The position numbers and the translations under genes are program-made. From Mesorhabditis belari (lineage: Eukaryota > Nematoda > Chromadorea > Rhabditida > Rhabditidae): 64,000 bases of DNA. The stretch spans positions 2,724,501 to 2,788,500 of the forward strand of contig CAUEEP010000728.1 of assembly GCA_958450365.1 (NCBI GenBank). The letters run 5' to 3'. Of the stretch, positions 1 through 9,457 are shown piece after piece (positions within the stretch are counted from its first letter, which is position 1; each line of letters starts with the position of its first letter). Under the pieces are notes generated by a model. The model saw nothing but the letters and a program-made list of their open reading frames with translations, had not been told where the DNA came from and ran no database searches.

Positions 1-1643
1 TCACCATCGTTTCGCGATGTGTTAATTTCTTCAGTTTCTTCTAAAATAAAACGAATTGATAGATAAATTAGAGAAATTACAAACAATGCACGTGATTAAG
101 AAAGCACCTTTCGTTGCAGATTTTTCTTGGGCCTTGGTGCATCCTCGAATGTTACCGTCTCTTCGGGAGCTGTTGAAACAATCTAAAATTCTAATGTAAA
201 GAAATGTGTCAAACTGGCTTAATTTTAATGCGCTTAAAAGCAAAAAATCATTACTCCAACTTCGTAAATAGTTAGCATTAGTTTTAAGCTTAGTAATTAA
301 TGCTTTGATTTTGGAAGTATTAGGCTGGTCGATAGGTTCATAGAATTTTTTATCAACTTTTAAAGTGTAATTTCTCAAAAATTCCACCATCAATCTTTCT
401 GAAAGTTTTACAGTAATTTTTAATAAAGGTGAAAGGCTTTTTGCCAAAAGATGAGGTTTTCTTTCCCGTATAACTTTCTATAAAAATCGAAAATAATGTT
501 AACGAAAATAAAGTTCTCAACGTTAACTTGATCTCAATCTTCTCACCACTAAAACCTCATAAAAAATTAAACGGCCACCACAAAACCATGTCAAAATTTT
601 ATTTAACCACATACTTTGGATAAAGAAGTCCATTTAAAGATTTTGCTTTTTTGAGTTTTCCATTTTTACACTGACAATTCAAAAAAGGTGCGTTTTTTAA
701 AACTAAAGCTTTATATGAAAAACGGTTCCACCAAAAAAAATTTCCAGTTTTGTTTAATTCATTTTGTTTTTATCTTTTTATCTAAAAACTGGACTATAGA
801 AAATTCGATTGAAGACAGCTTCCTCAAAAGGCGGCAGGAACCAATCAACTAATGAAATCTTCGAAACTAGCCGTATGATTTGTCTCATATTTTGGCAAAA
901 ACTTTTTCAACGATAGGTATATTTGCTGCAAAATTTTTAGAAAAATTGATGGTGGGCTTTTTGAAAAATTACACTCTAAAAGTTGATAAAAAATTCTATG
1001 AACTTATCGGTCAGCCTAATAGTTTGAAAAATGTTAAAATAGAATCAGTATTTCCATTAAGCATTAAAATTTAAAGACAGAAAATGGGTAATGCTTCGAA
1101 ATACCTACGGAAAGATTTCAAGTTTTATTTCAGTACTTTGGTGGTTTACACTTTTATCCTAGCTTAGTTGGATCTAATGTTTTGAGTAGCTGTATTGATA
1201 CATTTTATCTGTTCCAGGGTAATCAAATATGCTTAATGGATTAGTGACTATTTTAGCAAGTTTTTGGCAATTCTAGCCTAATCTCATGTATTTTAACCAC
1301 CGAACACTACCTCAAAGCTGATTACACTTGAAAATTAAATAAAAGCGGCAATATGAAACTTGAAACATGTCGTAAATGCTCTAAAAGTATAAGCCTATTT
1401 GATTATCCTAGAATAGGTAAATAAAACGTATCAATACAACCATTCAAAACGTTAGATCCAACTAAGCCAGGATAAAGGTAAAAGGATAAAAGTTGTCCCT
1501 CCCAACCAAAGTACCTTTATTTCTCACCAAATAAACCAAAAAATGACCTGATTTGAAGGCGATGCTTCTTCGTCATCTTTCTCTAATAAACTTTCCGGCT
1601 CGCTTTCGTCGGATCCCTCGTAGATCTCGATTTTGTCTGGCAT
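1..1643 (-). CDS. 5' end of an unidentified acidic protein gene (runs off the left edge)
   Basis: A first coding exon reads from an ATG at 1643 down to about 1548. It gives 32 residues rich in Asp, Glu and Ser, begins MPDKIEIYEGSDESEPESLL, is preceded by a TTTTCAG acceptor-like site and ends at CAG|gtcatt. A second probable exon lies at about 169-108 (contains the residues PEETVTFEDAPRPKKN), and a third Glu-rich piece runs into the window edge at about 47-1. The phase between exons 1 and 2 does not fit with the simplest splice sites, so an extra small exon or another donor is needed. The long first intron is filled by two palindromic repeats. I do not recognise the family; the exons look coding because of their splice signals and charge pattern only. 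Confidence 0.4.
295..1040. repeat. Inverted repeat inside a long intron
   Basis: About 150 bp at 295-447 and 888-1040 are inverted copies of each other. They give similar conceptual translations (both contain NYTLKVDKKFYE) at roughly 80% identity. The arms probably represent the ends of a degenerate non-autonomous transposon in the first intron of the minus-strand gene. Confidence 0.55.
1133..1514. repeat. Palindromic MITE-like element
   Basis: The ends read GTACTTTGGT and ACCAAAGTAC, and the two halves (about 100 bp each) are imperfect reverse complements around a short unpaired centre. It is non-coding. It looks like a foldback or MITE element in the intron of the left-edge gene. Confidence 0.55.
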
Positions 1644-1925
1644 TCCTGAAAATGAAAACATGAAAATGTTTAAATGGGTGAAAACGTAAATATCAAAACA
1701 GGAAAGCTATGATTGGGATTTTGGCGAACATGCGTTAAATTTTAGTAGTCGCAGCGTGACAAACCGCTTTAATCTCGAGATGAAATGGGTACTTGAACTG
1801 GGAAATGTCATTTGGAAGAAGCATTCAAAATTTTAAGAATGCTAGAACTGATACATGCGATAAATACTCTAATAGAAGCCCCCCTATAGGAGCGTCGCGT
1901 AGTCTAAGTTTAGATTAAAAGAACT

Positions 1926-2179
1926 GGGGTAGGCTAATTTCCGCAATTTTTTTTGAGCAAGAGGGTCATTTGCGCAACTCGCCATAACTTTCTTCTAAGT
2001 AGACCAATCTTTATGGTTTTGGTTTAATTTTAATTTTGTTGCACTTATTGAGATCTACAAAATGAAACCAAAATCATAAAGATTGTGCCACTTAGAAAAA
2101 GTTATGGCGAGTTGCGCAAAAAGCCTAGTTGCGCAAATGACCCTGTTGCACAAATAAAATGCGGAAATTAGCCTACCCC
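1926..2179. repeat. Palindromic MITE upstream of cardiolipin synthase
   Basis: The left end GGGGTAGGCTAATTTCCGC is matched by its reverse complement at the right end, and internal stretches (AACTCGCCATAACTTT and its complement) also pair. It was carried along in the copied promoter segment at 19864-20095, so it was in place before that duplication. Confidence 0.7.
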
Positions 2180-2527
2180 AAGAACCGCTCATATCTCGGC
2201 GCTCAGACATTTGTTTTTTTGTAGTAATTGCCAGTAGTTGCCAAAATTCAAAATTTCAAAATTTCAAAGCACTCTGAAAGGTAAAGCTAGAAATAGTTTT
2301 CCAACTTCTGTCTTGTTTGTCTTTTTTACTTCATTTTATGCCGAAATTGTGATCGGTTACGGTAGTTGTAGTGTCATTTTATTAATCATTTATCGTACTT
2401 TTGCACAAAGGTCTCTCCCGAGATCATTAGCTAACCTCATCGGATGTTTTTTTTTAATTGCACTTTTGTTGTTGTTTGATTCTTTTTATGAATTTTAACA
2501 CAATCTTTTATTTTAGACACCGCAACG

Positions 2528-4414
2528 ATGCAAGCCGGAACACGAATACTATTTGGCTCGTTGACAAGTAAGCATTGTTTTTGTTTTGGTTTTGTCGAAG
2601 CTTTTTTAGGAAGTCATTTATTTCGAACTCGGCCTTTGTTTACGCGATGTATAGCACCCAATCATGTGATGCTCTCGAGGAGAAGGTATTATTGATTGGA
2701 AATCTTATGCAATATTTTTAAAAGTTGCCTACTTAAACGTTAAAAAACAGTTCAAATATCGCATTTTATTTTTGTTTTTTTAGAGACTACTCTCAAGAAA
2801 CACCAAAGCTGGCACCCGAAGATCGTGGAAAATACAAGCTAGCCACCGTTCCTAATGCTATTTGTATAGCAAGGTTTGATTTAAGTTTTACAGGAGCTGA
2901 TTAAAACAGCCCCGGCCAAAATAATGCGCTTGCGGTTAAGTTTATTTGTGTTTCTTATTTTCATTGGATGTAGAAAAAAAATTAGCTATTTGCTGAATTT
3001 TTTGGAGCCGTTTAGAACAAATCTGTAAAGAGAAAATGCCAATAAACGAAAAAGGGTTCAAAAAGAGGCTATCTGAGCTTTTCCCGGCACCAATTCTGTT
3101 TTAAGTGATCCCAAAGTGTAGATAATTTTCTTCTGCATCCAATAAGAAACACAGAAACTTAATTGTGGAAGGGCTATTTTTGCCGTGACGCTGTTTGTCC
3201 ACGGCGCTGTTCTGATCAGTTCCCAGTTTTACACTTATTATTACTTTAAGCTGATTACGCAAAAAATAAACAAAATAGCTTAAATGCGTATATCTAGCAT
3301 TACTAGTTTCATACTTTTAAATTTAGAATAGCAAGCACTCCAGTGATTGGCTACTTGATAGTCGCACACGAATTTTCTCCAGCATTTGCACTATTCGTTG
3401 TTGCTGGAGCGAGTGATTTGGTAAGACTTGGTTAGGCGATAATATTCTTGGAATTTAGTGTTTTTGCTTGGCATATTTAGTATATTTAATATTTCAGTTA
3501 GACGGTTATATTGCGAGGAATGTGCCTGGCCAAAAGTCTCTTCTCGGGTCGGTGCTGGATCCAGTAGCGGACAAATTTTTAATCTCCACTATGTTCATTA
3601 CCTTGTCGATATCGCACACATTACCTGGTAAATTTGATTGAATTTTTATTATTATATTTTTAAAAACTGATTAACGTGCTATCATCAAGTATAAACACAT
3701 TTTTAAAAATTTTGTTTTTAGTGTCGTTGACAGCAGTTGTTCTTCTTCGCGATTTTTGCTTGATCACCGGAGGATTCTACAAACGATATCGCACGATGGA
3801 GCCCCCTTATTCTTTGGACCGGTTGGTTCATTAGTTTTTTAATATTTTTAAATTACGATTTCTTAGTTAGTAATTCAACCACTAACAAGTATCGAATTTA
3901 GATTCTTTAATCCATCCGTTTCATCGATGCAAATTGTGCCAACCCTGATGAGCAAGGTTTAAAAATTTTTAAAAATATACTTTTTAACTTTAGATTAACA
4001 CCGTTTTACAATTAACTGTCGTGGCAACGGCGCTTGCTTCAACAGTTTTCGAATGGGGTGCGAGTGCACAAGATGGATTGCTTGCGCTATGGTATTGTTT
4101 TCAAAAAGTTTTGAAAGAAGATATGTATTTTTTAAATCACAATAAAATCTATAATATTTTATGCATTGAGCACGTGTGGGTGAAAGGTTAAAAATTTTTT
4201 AAAAAAAAAAAAAAGAAGAAAGGAAAACCCCCACCCAAAAAAAACCCCCCCCCCCCCCTTTTTTTTTTTTTAAAGAGGAAAAAAAAAAAAAAAGGAAAAG
4301 AAAGGGGGGTTTGAAATAATAAAAAAAAAAAAAAAAAAAAACCCCCCACCCCCACCAACACCCACACAAAAAAAAAAAAAAAAAAAATAAAAAAAAAAAA
4401 AAAAAAAAGGAAAG

Positions 4415-4458
<44 letters not shown>

Positions 4459-4470
4459 AAAAGGAAAAAG

Positions 4471-4541
<71 letters not shown>

Positions 4542-4661
4542 GGAAGCTTTATGCTTATCAATTTTTTTTACTTATTTGTTCATTTTAGTTGGGCAACCGG
4601 ATTCACAACGGTTTACTCTGGACTTCAATACGCCACCGGGAGAGCCTTCAAGAAAGTATAA
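2528..4661 (+). CDS. crls-1: Cardiolipin synthase (CDP-alcohol phosphatidyltransferase)
   Basis: Nine exons: 2528-2567, 2610-2685, 2784-2873, 3327-3420, 3498-3627, 3722-3821, 3902-3956, 3994-4091 and 4589-4661. They join in frame to 251 residues. The enzyme condenses CDP-diacylglycerol with phosphatidylglycerol to make cardiolipin in the mitochondrial inner membrane. The CDP-alcohol phosphotransferase signature D-x2-DG-x2-AR-x9-G-x3-D-x3-D is complete at about residues 99-125 (SDLLDGYIAR, then GSVLDPVAD). The basic N-terminus ([11 protein letters not shown]...) fits a mitochondrial presequence, and hydrophobic segments follow on both sides of the motif. The start is the only ATG in frame with the signature. 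The last intron carries the corrupted homopolymer stretch. Two pieces of this gene are duplicated elsewhere in the window (17160-17370 and 19809-20769). Worms and animals have a single crls gene of this size, so the call is firm. Confidence 0.92.
4171..4537. other. Homopolymer-corrupted stretch, probably an unreadable SINE copy
   Basis: Inside the last crls-1 intron the first bases (CACGTGTGGGTGAAAGGTTAA) match the head of the SINE at 17371. The sequence then becomes long runs of A, C, G or T (4196-4537). The order of A, C, T and G runs loosely follows the intact SINE, and the length is about the same. This is most simply low-quality consensus rather than real DNA. The poly-Phe reading frames in it are artefacts. 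Confidence 0.6.
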
Positions 4662-6120
4662 CGATCTACTTCTTTTGTCAAAGATACTTCAAGATATTGT
4701 CAGTTTTTGGTCTTCTAGATTTTACGATGTTTAACCCAATGTTTAACGGGTTTTTGTTGAATTTGTGCTTTTCGTTTTAGATTTTGTGATGTAAATAATA
4801 TAGGTTAGTTTAAGTACATAAAATTTGTAAAATTCAAGCATACGGCAACAGCATGACAAGATTTAGAAACAAACTGGTTTATTTTGTCGACCTATTTGAG
4901 CCAATTTGTAGATGCGATTTCCGCCATTTCTCGTGTATGTGCACACGACACTACAGTAGCCCTTTATTTTTTTATTACAAATGAGAGCAATATTTACCGA
5001 ATACTTGATCAATTCGGCGAACTCTTGAGAAAGTTCAGTTCTTTCTGCCTCTTGTTCGTCGAATTTTAAAATAGTCATCAAGGGCTTTAGGGAAGGGGAG
5101 GGCAAGAGGTACGGGGCACTTTTTAGATTTCAAATTTGCCCTTTTTTAAGACAGATTTTTTTATTTTTGATAAAATCGTTGTTTCAGCGTAGAACTTTTA
5201 AGAAGTGTTAAATATATCCTGTCAATTGGCAAAATCAAAAGCATTGCTGTAACCCGGACTAGGCTAGTCTAGTTGCCCATGTAATATGTATGCAAATTGA
5301 GTGATTAATTCAAATTTAATCAAACAAGATGTATAAAACGATCATCTATGCAAGAATTTGTTATCGAAACCCAATGTGACACTTCATATGGATTTTTTTT
5401 ATATTCTCCAAGGTCAAGATGTGACTGGATGTATCCTTTATTTGAGATCATTTGATTAACAAGGAGCGATTGACGTAAATCCCCCACCCCAAAAAAACAT
5501 CAAATATCGCGGAATTCCACACAATCAGCATGAGCACATTTAGGGTACTTCTCGTATTTTGATGATGATCCGCCTTTTTTTCGATTTTCTTTTCCTTTTC
5601 CCTTTTTTCCCGGAAAATGATCGCTTATTTGGGGAATCGCTGACAGTCAATTTTTAGAGAACATCAGAATTCCCAAAAAAAATCTAATTCGCTCATCGTT
5701 TAGGAAATCTTTTAAGGTGTTGGTGAACGAAAGCGGAAGTTTTTGAGGGGATTTGGGGAACAAAATTTTTTTTTTTGATTGGATGAGATGAGACAACGTG
5801 TTGGCGAATGAGTACTCATCAAACTATCTTCTAATTTCTTGAAAAGAAAAGTTTTTTAAATATTAGAAAAATCTTGTTACTTCCAAGAGTTGTACATCGG
5901 TAAATGGTCTTCGGAAAAAAGTTTTTTGAGTTTTCTCTTGAGCTTTCAATCTCTCGCTCTTTAGCTTTGTGAAACTTTGATCAGTAGTCAGTAACTGTAC
6001 TTTGTGCTCACATTGAAACGCATTTCTTTTGGCGTACTCAAGTTTTTTTATTTGGGCCACGCATGTTATTGCACTAATTTCCAGAGAATCTCCAAACTCA
6101 ACCTATTCTTTGTCTGAAGT
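4662..6120. other. Intergenic, no gene seen
   Basis: This is AT-rich DNA after crls-1. Short open frames at 4863-5105 and 5863-6060 (minus) show no splice partners, no recognised domain and no supporting codon bias. I see no RNA gene here. Confidence 0.5.
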
Positions 6121-6129
6121 ACTTTGAAC

Positions 6130-6501
6130 TAGACCTGGGAATTTTCGGTGTGAATGTCATCGAAAGTCATTGATTGTCACCGTCAATAGGTGTCACCGTC
6201 AATAGGTGTCACCGTCAATAGGTGTCACCGTCAATAGGTGTCACCGTCAATAGGTGTCACCGTCAATAGGTGTCACCGTCAATAGGTGTCACCGTCAATA
6301 GGTGTCACCGTCAATAGGTGCCCAACGGAAAAATGCAATATCTTGGCCAATTTCACTTCGATCTTTTTGATTTTGATATCAATGACGCAAAATTTAATTT
6401 TCTATCAATTGAAATCAAAGACAAAAAGATTGGAGTGAAATTGACCGAGATATTGCATTTTTCCGTTGGACACCTATTGACATTCAAAATTCCCAGGTCT
6501 A
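6130..6501. mobile_element. hAT-like MITE with internal minisatellite
   Basis: The terminal inverted repeat TAGACCTGGGAATTTT (left) is matched at the right end (AAAATTCCCAGGTCTA). Both sides carry the 8-bp direct repeat CTTTGAAC (6122-6129 and 6502-6509), as expected for hAT-type insertion. The interior is a second palindrome (6322-6470) preceded by a tandem array. It has no transposase. Confidence 0.75.
6177..6320. repeat. 16-bp tandem repeat, about 9 copies
   Basis: The unit TGTCACCGTCAATAGG is repeated head to tail with almost no change, inside the hAT-like MITE. The near-perfect identity suggests recent expansion or slippage. Confidence 0.9.
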
Positions 6502-6841
6502 CTTTGAACCAAAAAAAATGAAAAAACACGTCTAGTGCACTGAATTCTTGGTAACCTTTTTGATGTCAAAAAAAGATAAAGAATTCGTTTTACTAGAAAG
6601 ATCGTGCTTACCACTTTTAAGCACAATTTCGAAATGTATGCCAAAATTACCTAGAAAAAGTTATGGCTCAAAACTTGCAAAAACATTTTCACCAACTCTT
6701 TGCACTTTTTAAAATCTTTAAAATCCGAACCTTTGATTTTCAATCTTAAACCCAATTTCTGGCTTCGATAAAGGAGAGAAAACAAAAAGGTGTTAAAAAA
6801 GAAATTGCATGGGTGAAAAATTTGCGGCCAAAATTTTTCTC

Positions 6842-6872
6842 TACTGTATTTCTCTTTCTCTCTCTCTTTCTC

Positions 6873-6921
<49 letters not shown>

Positions 6922-6930
6922 CTCTTTTTT
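6842..6930. repeat. CT-rich microsatellite
   Basis: An imperfect (TCTCTCTTTCTC)n tract. The Ser/Leu/Phe and Arg/Glu/Lys open frames across it are by-products of the repeat. Confidence 0.9.
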
Positions 6931-7663
6931 TCTTTTAAAAATATCTCATGGGCGAAGTTCGGCGAATTTCCCATGTGAAACGGCTCTTTTTGGTGAAAGT
7001 CGTTTGTGCATGTATAAATGAGAAAAGAGAAAATGATTGTGGCGAGCGTTCAACCGAGATACACAAATCTCAATCATCATCGGGAAACTAATCCATTCCA
7101 TTTCTCGAAACACCCACACCAAGGCGGTGACTATTTTTGGGTGCCTGATGAGTGCTAAATGCCTGAGAGCAAGAGCTCATTGCTAACTATTCTTTCACTG
7201 TACTTTAAAGACAATTGAATATTATCATGTAAATTCTCTAACTTTTCTATTAAACAGGACTCATTTTTGGCCTCGTTCTTGTAGTCCTACTTGGCTTTGT
7301 AACTAATTTCAAACTTATGATCTAATAGAAAATTTCTTTTGATTATTGATTGCTTTTTTTTTCACACGCTTACTTCAATAAGCTCGATTTTGTTCAACTA
7401 TAGTTCAAAGTGAACAACTTGCTAGCATATTACTCTAGTAGTTGGTTCAAATTCAAAAAATTTCTTTTAAAACAGATACTTTGTTATTCTTTGCTTTGAT
7501 GTTAATGCAACTTTTACATTATATTTTCTACTACTCCGTTTCGTAGTAGAAAATTGGTTTTGCTTTGATTTGTTTGAATTTGAACACTGGTTAAACAAGA
7601 TTATTCAACTAGACAATAGCAAATGTTAGAAAGCATGATAAAATAAAGAAATTAATGCCAAAG
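6931..7663. other. Intergenic, no gene seen
   Basis: AT-rich spacer without recognisable genes, RNAs or strong repeats. Confidence 0.4.
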
Positions 7664-7736
7664 AATCTTCAGCGGGGATCGAACCCTCGACCTTCCGCTT
7701 ACCCTGCTAATGCTCTACCACTGAGCTATAGAGACC
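7664..7736 (-). tRNA. tRNA-Thr-like gene or tRNA-derived relic
   Basis: The minus strand shows a good D arm (AGCTCAGTGGTAGAGC = box A) and T loop (GGTTCGATCCC = box B). The loop between the anticodon arms reads AGGGTAA, giving anticodon GGT (Thr). The acceptor stem pairs poorly and the anticodon stem has a mismatch, so this is probably a decayed tRNA or SINE head rather than a working gene. A related copy lies at 9667-9735, and the two share the flank upstream of the tRNA. Confidence 0.45.
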
Positions 7737-8577
7737 TTCTTGAGCGAAGAAGAAATAGGAAAGACAAGGCAGAAGAGCCGGAAATACTCGGTTTAAGTTT
7801 AAATTTAATTTTCATCTATTTGTGAGTTTCTTTTCAAAAAACAAAACCTGACTCCACGCAATTGAGCGAATTCATTTCGCGATTTTGTTTTCAGATATTT
7901 CAAAACCATAAAATTAACCTCCCTCATCCTTTAAAATGAGCTCTCTTTCAACAAAGATCACCATCAACAATCTCCTCTTTTCCCAATTTCATTTTTTGAT
8001 TCCTTTTCGTGGAAATGATCACACCAAAAAGACGACCACAAAACGGCTCTTTATAAAAAAGGAGAATTTCTTTTAAAACCCGATAATTTTCTCATCTTTT
8101 TCCATCGAAATTTCCCCATCTTTAGAGAGCAATGAAAATTCTCAAAATTTTCCATATTTGCGCACAGAAATTCGCCAAATTTCGCTTGAGCCAAGTTTTT
8201 TGTATCTCATTAATCTGATTTTAAAAGAATTTTTCAAATCTACCTCTTTAAATCGGTTTGATCTTGAAAGTTAACTTGAAACGATTCTCTTTGAACGAGA
8301 CCGGCGCTCAGTTTTTCAAACTCACACCCTCTGAAGAAGAAGTACTTAAAGAAGAAGCTAAAGATTCAAACTTCTAAATTTTTTTGGTAGCTTAGTGATT
8401 TCTATAGTGCACAGAGAACTTTCTCATTTGTCAATGACTCAAAATCCTGATCTTTTCCCTCTTTCTTCATCAAGCTAATTCTTATTCAGCAACTTTTCTG
8501 AGCTATTGATATTTTGAGTAAACTATTTCACATTCTTACAATCTTTCGTTTTTATTTTATTTATTCTTTTCAGATCT

Positions 8578-9284
8578 ATGCGGTTTACACTCGTTTTTCT
8601 CATTTCTTTTCTTTTTCTATTGTCATTTGCCGAGGCAAGAAGGATGACGTATCCGGATGAAGATAATTTGATGTAAGTAAAGAAAATGAATAAATGGAAT
8701 TGTAGATTATTTGTTTATTCTTCTAGCAAAAAAAAAACTTTAGACGAAGACCCATGGCGAGAGCAAGAAGATTGGCCGTGCCAGCGAGCGTTTTGCGGCC
8801 GGATGTAAGTACAGTTGACTCTCGATTTAACGACTTTCAATACAACGATTTGGTTTTTGCGTAGCTGCCCAGCCAGACACAATTGCTGGCTGTTCAGGGC
8901 AGCTACACAAGAAATTTGGGGCACGTTTTAGCTCGCCCAGCTCGTTAAATTGAAATCTCCCGAGCGAATCGTTAAATCGACTGTACTAAAAGCTTTCAAA
9001 ATACAATGTACTTATTGAAAAGCTAAAGATAACTAAAGATAAACTAAACTAAGCTAAATATATTAAAGTATAAACTACCGTATCTGGTATGTTGAATAAG
9101 GTATACACATGCAAAGGCTCATACCTTTTACTTCACTGAAGAACGTTACAGTCTTATTGGCTGGATTGTACGCATTCTGGTATACTGTAGTGTAATTGTA
9201 CAGTATTTGTCAAAATAAACAGCTCGTCTACCCCTATATAATTATGCATTTCAGTTACAAGGCCTCTGGACCTGGATGATTTGA
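8578..9284 (+). CDS. Small secreted, possibly neuropeptide-like precursor
   Basis: Three exons (8578-8672, 8744-8804, 9255-9284) join in frame to about 61 residues. The start follows a TTTTCAG trans-splice-like acceptor. The first 20 residues (MRFTLVFLISFLFLLSFAEA) are a textbook signal peptide. The mature part is short and basic with dibasic or tribasic sites (ARR, IRR, ARARR) that could be processed by proprotein convertases, and ends LQGLWTWMI. This layout fits a worm neuropeptide-like or other short secreted peptide, but no named family is recognised. Intron 2 carries a pogo-like MITE. Exon 3 is short, so the C-terminus is the least certain part. Confidence 0.5.
8812..8983. mobile_element. 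Pogo/Tc1-like MITE
   Basis: The ends read CAGTTGACTCTCGATTTAACG and the reverse complement (...GTTAAATCGACTG), flanked by TA on both sides. This is the target-site signature of the Tc1/mariner superfamily. It is non-coding and sits in intron 2 of the secreted-peptide gene. Relatives lie at 17851, 19233 and 62709. Confidence 0.65.
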
Positions 9285-9457
9285 AAACCTGCAATCTTTT
9301 CTCAAAAAAAGAGTCTCTCCGAAACCGGTGACCACGATAGCTTTACTCCCTTCGGCTCTTCCCGATCAGCACCTTTTGCTCAAGAATGTACAAAGAAAAT
9401 TGTTTTTTTTTTGAAGCCGTACTTGATAAATATTTTATTTTTCTTGAAAAATAAAGA

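Noticed and set aside
4188..4561. Poly-Phe open frames of 76 and 120 codons
   Set aside because: They arise from homopolymer runs in a corrupted intron stretch and have no normal codon composition.
5863..6060. 65-codon frame with coiled-coil-like Lys/Gln content
   Set aside because: Isolated in intergenic DNA, no supporting splice sites or similarity I can recall.
6177..6320. CRISPR-like array
   Set aside because: Units are directly adjacent with no spacers, and the host is a eukaryote; it is a minisatellite inside a MITE.
6651..7021. Arg/Glu/Lys-rich and Ser/Leu-rich frames
   Set aside because: Produced by a CT microsatellite read on either strand.
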